Assembly: GCA_036346355.1 (NCBI GenBank)
Contig: JAYEVF010000026.1
Coordinates: 2,356,001-2,420,000 of the forward strand
Source: Rhipidocladum racemiflorum
Taxonomy: Eukaryota; Streptophyta; Magnoliopsida; Poales; Poaceae
Length of the DNA stretch: 64,000 bases
Reading direction: 5' to 3'
Position numbers and translations under genes: made by a program. Under the pieces are notes generated by a model that was given only the letters and a program-made list of their open reading frames with translations, was not told where the DNA came from and ran no database searches. This document shows, in pieces, positions 55,101-64,000 of the stretch (positions are counted from its first letter, which is position 1; every line of letters begins with the position of its first letter).

Positions 55101-56813
55101 CGCACTGCACAACACCGTGTGTTCCTGAGAAAGGACATGGTGAGGAGGATCATGGCATAAGCATGTGCACAATCATATGCATTCTACTGAGGTTGTGTGG
55201 ACTCTGTAATGTGGTATTGGACATGAGGAATTTGGTATGCTAGTTTTACTGTGGCTGTGTTATTTGTTAGAAGTTGTTCCGCTTGCTGAGATTACCCAAT
55301 CTCACCCCTTGTTATTTTGTTGTTTTCAGGTAGTTCTCGCGAGTCGTAAGCTTGAAGGGTGGGCTTAGTAGCACAATCAACCCTCCGGGGTCATCACGAA
55401 TCACATGGACTAGTGCATTTAATAATTCATTAGCTTGCTGAAATTTTATTAATCATAGACCTGTTGATGTCCTCTTTGGAGTTGTTTTACGTTTATGTTT
55501 GTTTTCTGGTTGATTTAGACTTGTTATCTCTAGTATTGATGCTTTTATGTTATTCCTGTTTGTAATGTTTATTATGAATCTTGTTGTCGCTTCAGTTTTG
55601 TCCTAATTTTAGGGGAGATGCTGTCTTGTAGGGTGTTACACATCGCCTCACCGGTAAGGGATGTTCCATTGGGGGAGACGCCTCTTCGGACGCCGTCTCC
55701 TCCGTCGGTAGGTTCGACCGCTGGGCCGTCCGGGGGCCCCGAACGCGAAGAACCTGCCGGTCCTTCATCCCCTGAAGTGGAGGAAATTCATCGAGAACCC
55801 CCGCCGCTTGGTCCTCTTCCAAAGCCTCTGACTCGGACAATGTGGTGGGGAGGGGATTCCACTTGGGATGGAATGGAGGAGGACGAGAAAGCGGAAGTGG
55901 CGACCCGAAGGGAGCTTTATGAGCTTACAGTGAAGTGCAGCCAGTTGGTCCGGGTAAGCCTTCCGATCTCCCCTTCTTTAGTGTATCTTTGAAACGCTAA
56001 CCCCTTACCGGCACTCTGCTATGATGCCCAGGATATGGGGACCCGCTCCGAGAAGAGATCTGACTTCTTCAAGAAGGTGTTGCCCAAGCTCAAGGATCAC
56101 CAGAAGTATGAGGACGAGCTAAATGAGCTCAGTCAGGAAAGGTGGAAGGAAGTTCATGTGCTTGAAGCTCAGTGCCTAGCCCTTCGCGAGGAAAAGGAGG
56201 AACTTTAGTGGTCACTTCAAGGTACGAGTCTCTTCGGGCTTGGCGCGGATGCTTTCTTCTTGAGTGGTTGGAGGCGTGACTGACTTCCCGTGTTTCAGCG
56301 CGCGACTCGACAATTAACGAGCTCAGGACGCAAGTGGAAGCTTCAAGAAACTCCAATCTTCAGACTAGGACTAGCCTGGAGAGTACTCGGCAAGAACTGG
56401 AGGGTAAGCTTCCAAAAACCACTTCATCTTGCTTAAGCCGGGTGCGCTCTCTGGTAACAGCTTGGCTTTCACGCAGAATATAAGGAGAAGGCGACTACTA
56501 CCGAGCGAAGACACGCCGAGCTCCGTGACGCCTGCGAACCGGTCCTGCACCTTCTGCGCGTCGAGGAGCTGAATCGGACCAGGGGGACGACGCCATTCTG
56601 CTTCTTTTGGGAGGAGCCGGCAAGGTCAAGTCTTACGTGAAGGAGTCGGCGATCATGAGTGCAAATTAAACACTGGTAGTGGTCAAATCTCATTATCCGC
56701 GAGTTGACCTTGAAACCATTAAGGAGGGTTTCGCCTGTGATGAAGACAAGGCTAACGCACTTCTTGACGAGGTCTCCAGCACATCGCAGGTTTTACTGGA
56801 AAACCTTGAATTC
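52172..56813 (+). pseudogene. Antisense accessory gene of the Tat element (putative gypsy-type transposase domain), six exons
   Basis: Exon 1 (52172-53068, 299 codons) encodes the domain annotated in grasses as putative gypsy-type transposon protein (RAKKIVVFKSFFWRGF, GSAFFRGLLHFYEIEL, LCEAYLGIRLHFDLF). Canonical GT-AG introns follow. The exons are 53154-53454, 53527-55953 (with a solo LTR inside), 56032-56221, 56299-56403 and 56477-56813. Exon 3 is rich in Pro/Ser/Glu; exons 4-6 give a predicted coiled coil (LKDHQKYEDELNELSQERWK). A frameshift near 53225, an in-frame TAG at about 56206 and further damage in exon 6 mark it as broken. It runs opposite to gag-pol. Its function in the element is not known. 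Confidence 0.75.
53616..55640 (+). repeat. Solo LTR, Del/Tekay-like, TSD CATCG
   Basis: The 2025-bp LTR starts TGTGATGCC and ends GGGTGTTACA, with perfect 5-bp duplications CATCG (53611-53615 and 55641-55645). It is the same family as the LTRs of the non-coding element at 14433-23136 but clearly diverged. It carries the hairpins at 55113-55142 and 55288-55303. It splits exon 3 of the antisense accessory gene. A solo LTR forms when the two LTRs of a full element recombine. Confidence 0.95.
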
Positions 56814-57387
56814 TGACTTTGATGTAAATTCTGATGTCGAACGCCAACTCTTGTCTGAGATGTTGTAGATGTTGTTCAATATTTTCCATATGGTTTGTCC
56901 CCTTCACTCTTTGTTGGGCCGAATAACTGTTCTAACGCTCTGCCTAGCTAGTCTAGCACTCGGGCGCCGAGATAGCTTGTGGCCTTTTCTTTCCCCTAGC
57001 GCTTATCCGAGTTGCCGCTCTAGCCGATAGGTCCAGCCCTCGAGCTCTGGGCCTATCCGAGTGACCAGCTCTTGCCTTCTAGACGACTGATCCAGCCCCC
57101 GAGCGTCGGGATTCGGCTCATGGCCTTCTCATCCCAGACACGCTTTTCCGAGTGGCTGTGGCTCGCCGTTCTAGACGACTGGTCCAGCCCCCGACTTGCT
57201 GCTTAGTTGAACCAAGTGAGCGGGAAGGCAAATTTGACACGTGTCTTGTAAAATATCTTTTGACCCTGTTCAACGCGTTGATCTTCTTCGATATCTGCGA
57301 AGTCGCTTTGTGTTTTGTGCTTTATTAATTGCGCGACGCCTCGCTTTGATAGCCATGACGCTTCGATTTCCTAAGCCAGGGTTGGCT
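56814..57387. other. Spacer between the two antisense genes
   Basis: No coding sequence is evident. About 56940-57200 has imperfect repeats with CTAGACGACTGRTCCAGCCCCCGA (two copies, about 57077 and 57168; shown as a consensus) and recurring TCCGAGT and CGAGC motifs. Confidence 0.4.
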
Positions 57388-57396
57388 TATAAATAG
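57388..57396 (+). promoter_or_regulatory. TATA box for the second antisense ORF
   Basis: TATAAATAG, a textbook plant TATA box, lies 69 bp before the ATG at 57465. It points away from the gag-pol direction and suggests an independent plus-strand transcript from inside the element. Confidence 0.6.
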
Positions 57397-57464
57397 GGCG
57401 TTACCGCTAGTAAAGCGATCATCTCTTTCTTAAGCCGTCTTCTCCTTTTTCTAGATCTTCTGCG

Positions 57465-57791
57465 ATGCCATCTTCAATGTCGTGTTTTTTTTTTCTCCAC
57501 CGCTTTTATGATATGTACAGCGATCCAGAAGACGCGGAGCTTTGGGAGGATTATGACTTTACGGTGTTGGAGCTGGCGGAGGTGAACGCGGCCGCCGAGG
57601 ATGCCGCCGCCGTTGCTGCCTTGATCGAGGCGGTGCCGGCGCTGGAAGAGGTGGCAAACATCATCAAGGATATGCTTGGGTGTGAGCGCCGCGACGCCGC
57701 TGCCGTCGAGGTTCTTGTTCGGCTCGTCCCACCTCTTTGGGTGGTTGTCGACAAGATCCTCGAAGCTTTGGGCGGTGCGCGCCGCACCTAA
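57465..57791 (+). CDS. Second antisense ORF, hypothetical acidic protein (108 aa)
   Basis: The product is not recognised. It starts with a short hydrophobic stretch (MSCFFFLHRF), then an acidic segment (YSDPEDAELWEDYDF), then Ala/Val/Glu-rich helical text with two related halves: AALIEAVPALEEVANIIKDM (about residues 50-69) and VLVRLVPPLWVVVDKILEAL (about 82-101), which look like an internal duplication. It is preceded by a TATA box. Downstream, 57800-57870 holds four to five copies of a CTCCTCAGCACCTGG-type unit. I cannot assign a function. Confidence 0.45.
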   Translation: MPSSMSCFFFLHRFYDMYSDPEDAELWEDYDFTVLELAEVNAAAEDAAAVAALIEAVPALEEVANIIKDMLGCERRDAAAVEVLVRLVPPLWVVVDKILEALGGARRT

Positions 57792-58380
57792 ATTCCCCGG
57801 CACCGGACTCCTCAGCACCTGGCTCCTCAGCACCAGCTCCTCAGCACCTAGCTCCTCAGCACCTGGCTCCGTTTTTTTTTGGCGCGAAAAAAATTGAAAA
57901 AAAGGTCAGTAATGTAAATTACTAATGTGGAATGAAATATAAGTTATCAAGTAATCTCGTGCCGTTTTAATTTTTCTGGGCTTAAACGTTTTTTCCTTTG
58001 TCGTTAGCCCTAGCCAATTGCTCCAAATTTCATGGTAGGCGCCGAGGGCCGAATTTCTAACGACTAGGGACTAGTGACTAGGACTTCCGTGCCCAGGAAC
58101 ATTCTGGAACTGCGAATCGTTGTTCTCGAGTGGTTAATACCTTTTTCTAACTTTGTCTATCCTATTTCGTGCGCTGATACAAACGTTCGGATTTTGCCGC
58201 TTGTCGGCTTCACTACGAATATGCGTTTCGCATAATTTGTACCGGCACGACTCGGATTAGACGTTATGTCATTCGGTTGGTAACCACTCGGGATTGATTC
58301 GGTCACAGTATAGTTAAGACAAATCGAAGAGCGAAAAAGTTTACGGCTTTATTTAATGCATGGGAGCTGGGATACATAAC
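57792..58380. other. Non-coding stretch between antisense ORF and integrase
   Basis: It starts with the short CTCCTCAGCACC repeats (57800-57870) and a run of T, then AT-rich text. I see no gene. Since pol ends at 58381 on the other strand, this lies where the two convergent transcripts would meet. Confidence 0.4.
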
Positions 58381-59607
58381 TTAAGCGTAGAAGCGGCGTA
58401 GGTGATCGGCGTTCCAAGTGTTCACCAAAACTGCACCATCTTCGCGCTTGAGTCGGTAAGCTCCCGGCGAACTACTTCCTCCACAATGTATGGACCTTCC
58501 CAGATAGGGGAGAGCTTGTGCTCACTTTTTTGGGTCCTCCTGAGGACTAGATCCCCCTTGGAGAAGGTACGACTCCGAACATTGCGAGAATGGTAGCGCC
58601 AGAGGCCCTGGAGATACTTGGCCGACTGGATCGCTGCAACGTTTCTAGCTCCCTCGAGTTGATCAAGCTCTACCAATCGGCTTTGCTCCGACTCGGCCTC
58701 CTTGTAGTTCCGGACCCTTGGGGATCCGAATTCCAGTTCTGTTGGTAGAACCGCCTCTAATCCGTACACCAAGAAAAAGGGGGATTGCCCAGTTGCTCTG
58801 CTAGGAGTGGTTCTGAGCCCCCAGAGTACTGATGGAAACTCTTTTACCCAGCGCGCGGCGTACGGTTTGAGGCGATCAAATATTCTGGCTTTCAGGCCCT
58901 GAAGGACCATGCCATTGGCCCTCTCGACTTGCCCATTGCTTCGAGGGTGACCCACTGAAGCGAAGCAGATTTTTATTCCCATGTTGTCGCACCACTCTTG
59001 AAATTCTTCACCGCGGAATTGCGTGCCATTATCCGTAATGATCCGGTTTGGCACGCCAAATCTAACCACGATGTCCTGGAAGAATTCCTTGGCTTTAACC
59101 GCAGTGATTGTGGCGACTGGTTTGGCTTCAATCCACTTGGTGAATTTGTCGATGGCCACGGAGAGGTAGGAGAAACCGCCGTGGGCCTTCTTGAGGGGTC
59201 CGACTAAGTCGAGCCCCCAGACTGCGAAGGGCCAGGAGATAGGGATGGTTTGCGGCTCTGCTTGTTGGTAAATGCGTCTGTAGGCGTAGAACTAGCAGCC
59301 TTCACACGCAAGTGCATTTCGATTTCTTTCGCATCCGTTACCGCCGTAGGCCAGAAGAAACCTTGCCGGTAGGCCTTGCCAACCAAGGCACTCAATGCGG
59401 CATGATGGCCACATACTCCCGAGTGGATTTCCTTGAGCAGGTCCCTTCCCTCTTGCTCTGAAACGCACCGCCTGAGGACACTGGTGGCGCTCTTTCGAAA
59501 GAGCTCTTCTCCGATCACCACGTAGGACTTGGCTTGTCGCGAGATGCGCTCAGCCAGGGTGGAAGCTTCGGGAAGCTTGTCCTTCAAGAGATAATCCAAA
59601 TACGGGG
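58381..59607 (-). pseudogene. Tat-lineage integrase
   Basis: The zinc-binding end is at about 59470-59290 (HSGVCGHHAAL and the C-x2-C remnant). The DDE core has LSVAIDKFTKWIEA (about 59160), IITDNGTQF (about 59040) and NGQVERAN (about 58935). The C-terminal part (GDLVLRR, SPIWEGPYIVEEVVR) shifts frame near 58460, and the last codons then read to TAA at 58381. A TAG replaces a sense codon near 59293, and a shift lies at the same place. Confidence 0.85.
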
Positions 59608-61540
59608 TTGCCTAGTCGGGATTGATGACTAGGACTTCCGCCTCATGGGCCTTACTCAGCTCTCGTCGTTTTGTCGCCATTGGCTCATAAAGATCCTGGA
59701 CGAACCCACAACTCGGGAATTCCGCCCGAGTGGCTCCCATTTTTGCTAACTCATCCGCCACTTCATTATTACGGCGAAGGACGTGGACCAACTCCAATCC
59801 ATCAAACTTGTTCTCCAATTCCCGGACCTGCTGACAATACGCCGTCATAGTCTGATCGACACACGACCAGTCCTTCTGCACTTGGCTCACTACTAACTGC
59901 GAGTCTCCGAGAACCGTCAATCATCGGATTCCGAGCGATATGGCAATGCGGAGCCCGTGGATGAGTGCCTCGTACTCTGCAGCGTTGTTCGAGGCCAGGA
60001 AACGAATCCGGAGGACGTACTTGAGCTGATCGCCTTTTGGCGAGATGAGTAGAATTCTAACTCCTGCGCCGCTGAGCATGAGAGATCCATCGAAATACGT
60101 CGTCCAATACTCTAGCTCTTGCTCGACGAGGGGGGCCTGGATCTCGGTCCACTCGACAGTGAAGTCAGCTAGGGCCTGTGACTTGATGGCGGTGCGCGGC
60201 TTGAATGAGATATCGAAGGCTCCAAGCTCGGCCGCCCATTTCGAGATTCTGTCAGTAGCTTCCCGATTATGGAGAACCTTTCCTACCGGGAAGGAGGTCA
60301 CTACTGAAATCCAGTGCCCTTGGAAATAATGCTTTAGTTTACGCGATGCAACCAAAGACGGGCGACAAAGAATACGGACTTGAGGATACCGTACCTTGGA
60401 TTCGCCCAATACTTCGCTAATGAAGTAGACCAGGTGCTGCACTCCGTAGCGGTGTCCTGGCTCCTCCAGGTCCACGACTTTCGCGGCGCTGACTACATGG
60501 GTCGTCGCTGCTATGTAAAGTAGGAGAAGCTCCTCTGGCATCGGCGAGACCAGGATCGGAGGAGTGAAAAGGAACGCCTTGAGATCTTCGAAGGCTTGTT
60601 GTGCCTCGACCGTCCACTTAAAACGATCATGTTTCTTGAGGAGCTTAAAGAAGGGCATCCCCCGAGTCCCCAGTCGGGAGATGAACCTTCCGAGTGCCAC
60701 CATGCAGTCAATGAGCTTCTGGACGTCCTTTTGACTAGAAGTAGGCGTCATTCTCATGATGGCCTCGATCTTTTCAGGGTTTGCCTCGATCCCGCGGTGA
60801 GAGACGATGAACCCGATTAATTTCCCAGAGGAAACTCCGAAAACACATTTGTCCGGATTCAGTTTCATCCGGAACGCCCTTAGGCTTTCAAATGTCTCGG
60901 CTAGGTCTGAGGTGAGGTTCTCCCTCGCTCGCGTCTTGACCACTACATCATCCACGTATGCCTCCACGTTGCGCCCGAGCTGGTTGTGAAAACACCACTG
61001 TATCGCGCGCTGATAAGTCACGCCAGTGTTTTTCAGCCCGAACAGCATCGTAACGTAGCAATACGCCCCGAATGGAGTGATGAACGAGGTCTTCTCACAG
61101 TCTTCATCTCGAAGCCGGATTTGGTGGTAGCCGGAGTAGGCGTCTAGGAAGATGAGGAGCTCGCACCCAGTGGTAGAATCTACCACTTGGTCGATACGAG
61201 GTAACCCGAAGGGATCCTTTGGGCACGCCTTGTTGAGGTCGGTATAATCAACACACATGCGCCAACTTTTATTCTTTTTTCGGACAAGTACAGGATTTGC
61301 CAACCAGTCGGGGTGATACACCTCTCTGATGAAGCCTGCGGCTAACAGCTTTGTGATCTCCTCCCTGATGGCGTCTCGGCGATCCTGGGTGAACCGCCTC
61401 AACCTCTGCTTGATGGGCTTGGCCGCTTCGTCCACGTTCAGCGCATGCTCGATCACCTCCCTGGGAACTCCAGGCATATCGGACGGCTTCCAAGCAAAAA
61501 CGTCCTTGTTTGCCCAAAGGAAGGCGACGAGCGCGTCTTC
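59608..61540 (-). pseudogene. Tat-lineage RT, RNase H and second RNase H
   Basis: RT (61477 to about 60700) shows PVLVRKKNKSWRMCVDYTDLN, LIFLDAYSGYHQI, FGLKN and the catalytic YVDD (about 60960). The first RNase H is degenerate (YIAATTHVVSAAKVV, about 60500). The extra archaeal-type RNase H follows (TTYFDGSLMLSGAG, NNAAEYEALIHGLR, VLGDSQLVVSQV, NNEVADELAKMG, about 60115-59740). A stop at about 59921 (TGA in place of an Arg codon) and one at about 59610 (TAG in place of Trp) break the frame. The run KSQALADFTVEW links the two RNase H domains. Confidence 0.9.
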
Positions 61541-62712
61541 CTATTTGTCTGCAAGCCCTGTCCCGATCAAGGCTGTTTGAGCCGAGTCGGACGGGTCGAG
61601 GGTAATCCTCTTGATGCCTTCTTCGGGACTGATTCCTGGCTTCGACGACTTTCGAGTCGGGACGCTTCCTTCTTCCCTGTTGGATCCTGCCATTAGCCGG
61701 ATCTTTTCCCGACCGGCCCGTGCCTCCAGCATCTCGGCCACCTCGCAGCTCTCCCTGTCGCAAGAGAAAGACTGTCTGATATCACCACGCAACGTGATAA
61801 TACCACTCGGCCCCGGCATCTTCAATGCTAGGTACGCATAATGGGGCACCGCCATGAATTTGGCTAGCGCCGGACTTCCCAAGATGGCGTGATACGCCAT
61901 CGCGAAATCGGCCACCTTGAAGCTGAGGTTCTCGGTTCGGTAGTTCTCTCTCGTGCCGAAAGTGACCGGCAAAGTGATTTGCCCGAGTGGTGTCGCCGAT
62001 GTCCCGGGAATCACCCCATGGAACGGTGACGACCCACATTTAAGCTCTGAGCGCGAGATCCCCATATCATCGAGAGTTTTGATAAAAAGGATGTTGAGCC
62101 CGCCTCCCCCGTCGATCAGCACCCTCTTGAGCTTGATGCCGCGAATAACTGTCTCCAAGACAAGAGGATATCTGCCGGGAAATGGGACCCGGTCCGGGTG
62201 ATCCGAGCGATCGAAAGTGATAACAACCTCGGACCACCGTACATATTGGGGGGTCTCCGGCGCGATCGCTTGATGTCCCGAGCAGTAAGTTTCTGCTTCC
62301 GCTTGGACTCATACGCGGCCGAGCCCCCGAAGATATAATTGAGCTCCAGCTCTACCTCTTGATAGTCTTCCTCCGCTTCGGGAGGAGGTTGCTTTCCGAC
62401 CACCTCACTTTGACCCTGCCCCGCTTGCCTCTTGCTTTCCCGGGCGAATCTTTTCAAAGTGAAGCAATCTTTGGCGGCATGCCTTCCCTTTGGATGGAAG
62501 GGACAAAGCGAGTTCATCACTTTGTCGTATCCATCCGTTTTGGGCGCGTGGGGCTGACCACGCTCAGCTGTTGCCACGAGCTCTTCGCCTTTGTGCTTTT
62601 TCTCCTTTCTCTTAGAGGATTCGGCATGATCCCTCTTCTCGTCGTGGCATTCGGCCAAGGCCTCAGAGGCCGACGCGTAGCGATCCGCTAAGGCGAACAA
62701 CTCGCGGACCAA
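61541..62712 (-). pseudogene. Tat-lineage nucleocapsid and protease region
   Basis: 62712-62116 contains a zinc-knuckle-like motif CPFHPKGRHAAKDC (about 62497) in a basic context. 62158-61541 contains the protease with LIDGGGGLNILF (about 62110), followed by a typical Tat segment (FMAVPHYAYLALKMPGPSG). The usual family text around the active Asp is DGGS, so DGGG may be a substitution. The two frames overlap and are linked by a shift near 62150. A TAG at 61541 (GLADK-stop) separates it from RT. Confidence 0.75.
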
Positions 62713-62715
62713 AGT

Positions 62716-64000
62716 TGGAGGCTATCGAGACATCTTCTTGATGAGATCGGGATCGCTGACTCCCTTTTGGAAGGCGGCGATCACGACCGCGTCCGTGACA
62801 TCCCGAACTGTGCTCTTCTTGTGCATAAAGCGCCTGACGAACTCTCGCAAGGACTCATTCTTCTTCTGGTCTAGTTGGTACAAGTCCCAGGGGGTGACAG
62901 GGCGCTCGTACGTGCCTTGGAAATTTGAGATGAACTGCTCACACAGATCTCCCCAGGAATCTATGGAATTCGCTGGGAGTCCGGTGAGCCATGCCTGGCC
63001 CCGGGGCGAAAGCGTGACCGGCAAGTAATTATCCATCACGTTCTGATCTCCCCCGGCCGCCCTGACTGCTAATGCGTACACCTGCAGCCAGGCCTCTGGG
63101 TCCCTTTCGCCGTCGAATTTGGTGATGCCCTTGGGATTAAACCCATTAGGCCAAACCACTCGGCGAAGGTGGGGGGTGAACACACGAACCCCCTCTATGA
63201 CCCCATCACGCCGCCCGGATGGTGAGCGATGTGGGGGGGATCGGGCTTGACGAGGGCCCTGATCCCCTGGAAGGATGCCAAGCGCCAGACTGCCGGTGCA
63301 TCGGCGTTGCTCGTCTCTTTCTCGATCGCGCCGTCTTGCGTCGAGGTCAGAACGGAGGTCGCGGTTGAGGCTGCGGTGTAGGTCATCCCCGCGGAGAGGA
63401 ACATGGTGCCCTCGGTGGGGGGCTTCACAATCCGGCCGACTGCTGGCTGTCTGGGTTCTGGCCGGGGCGCGTGAGTGTGCCCTTGCCGGCTGGTCGGTCT
63501 GAGCTTGCTGGATCGCTGACGCCGTCACCATGGCCTTTACTTGGGCCACGATCGGGGTAGCCGGACTACCGGCCTCCAGCATTGGGCTCAGGGTGTCCAG
63601 GAGCGTTTTGGAGGCGACGATATTCTGCTGTGGGGTATGGAAGACAGCTTGGTCTCAAATTTTTCCTGCAGAATGTATTCATTGACATCACGGGCGCGAC
63701 CTCGAAGGGCTCGCTCCCGCGTGTCAAGCTCTGCCTTACGGCCGCCGTCCTGCTCGGTGGTCTCCAAATCGCCGAGGCGTTGCTGCGATTCCGTACGCGA
63801 GCCTCCGATCACGCAGATTCTCCGGAAGTTCCAACAACTCTCTAGGCTTCCTTCCGACTCGGCCGGCGAGCTGGAAGAACCTGACGGAAACAACTCCAGG
63901 TGATCAGAGGTCCCGAGCGGTTTGGCAGCAATGACCCCCACCATCCGTGACTCGGCACCTATGGAGTCGACTCCCTGACGAGACCGGGGTTTCAGCCCCT
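62716..64000 (-). pseudogene. Tat-lineage gag (5' end beyond the window)
   Basis: The main gag core lies at 63582-62722: GFNPKGITKFDGERDPEAWL, DNYLPVTLSPRGQAWLTGLP, WGDLCEQFISNF, RPVTPWDLYQLDQKKNESLR. It stops at TAG near 62719. A second frame (63588 to the right edge, open to 64000) encodes the N-terminal part, joined by a shift near 63585. The first visible Met is at 63944, but the frame is open past it, so the true start may lie outside the window. Confidence 0.8.

Larger units (their letters stand above)
50182..64000 (-). mobile_element. Tat-lineage Ty3 retrotransposon (5' end beyond the window)
   Basis: Read right to left: gag (off the right edge), protease, RT, RNase H, a second archaeal-type RNase H, integrase, two antisense ORFs, a 96-bp tandem array, polypurine tract and 3' LTR. 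Dual RNase H, antisense accessory genes after pol and 3' tandem repeats are features of the Tat group (for example Grande and RIRE2 in grasses). A solo LTR of another family (53616-55640) is nested in it. Pol carries several nonsense changes, so this copy is inactive. Confidence 0.9.

Noticed and set aside
61269..61763. A 164-codon Arg/Gln-rich ORF on the minus strand
   Set aside because: It lies in a shifted frame over the Tat protease-RT junction, whose true frame shows clear motifs.

Overview
The window is transposon-dense plant nuclear DNA, most likely from a grass (Poaceae). It holds nested LTR retrotransposons of the Ty3 Tekay/Del and Tat lineages and of Ty1/copia, hAT and Tourist-like DNA elements, and two intron-bearing plant gene loci. 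There is no bacterial-style operon, no CRISPR array and no rRNA gene. All calls come from reading the sequence; no database was searched.

Layout. 1-2371 is the 3' part of a broken Ac-like hAT transposon. Its terminus sits inside exon 2 of a minus-strand PDR-type (ABCG) transporter fragment (2372-2723). 4124 to about 23353 is a decayed minus-strand Ty1/copia element. It has absorbed a foldback MITE (4252-4624), a Ty3 relic (7640-9894), a Tekay-like solo LTR (9895-13397), a Tourist-like MITE (13726-14108) and a second Tourist-like MITE (14183-23302). That second MITE is itself split by a complete LTR retrotransposon with no coding capacity (14433-23136). 23467-24402 carries two hAT elements with perfect 8-bp target duplications. 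26125-29685 is a 5'-truncated Tat-lineage Ty3 fragment. 29686-32645 holds LTR relics and a CACTA-type terminus.

34262-49192 (minus) is the most gene-like locus: a three-exon GH28 exopolygalacturonase. A 1.25-kb hAT element (34621-48090, TSD CTCGTAGC) splits its last exon and itself contains a full Tekay-lineage chromovirus (35237-47451, TSD AATAC). Counting codons across the hAT target site leaves one uninterrupted 413-codon frame. Two catalytic motifs are altered (His to Gln at 258, Ile to Ser at 293).

50182-64000 is most of a large Tat-lineage Ty3 element on the minus strand. Read left to right it shows a 600-bp 3' LTR, a polypurine tract, an array of about seven 96-bp repeats, an antisense (plus-strand) multi-exon accessory gene disrupted by a solo LTR (53616-55640, TSD CATCG), a second small plus-strand ORF with its own TATA box, then integrase, dual RNase H, RT, protease and gag. 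The 5' LTR lies beyond the right edge.

The observation I rate highest is a set of short stem-loops at matching places in several diverged LTRs. Stem bases change in pairs, both among Tekay-like LTRs and between these and the LTRs of the non-coding element, which suggests a conserved RNA structure inside the LTR transcript.
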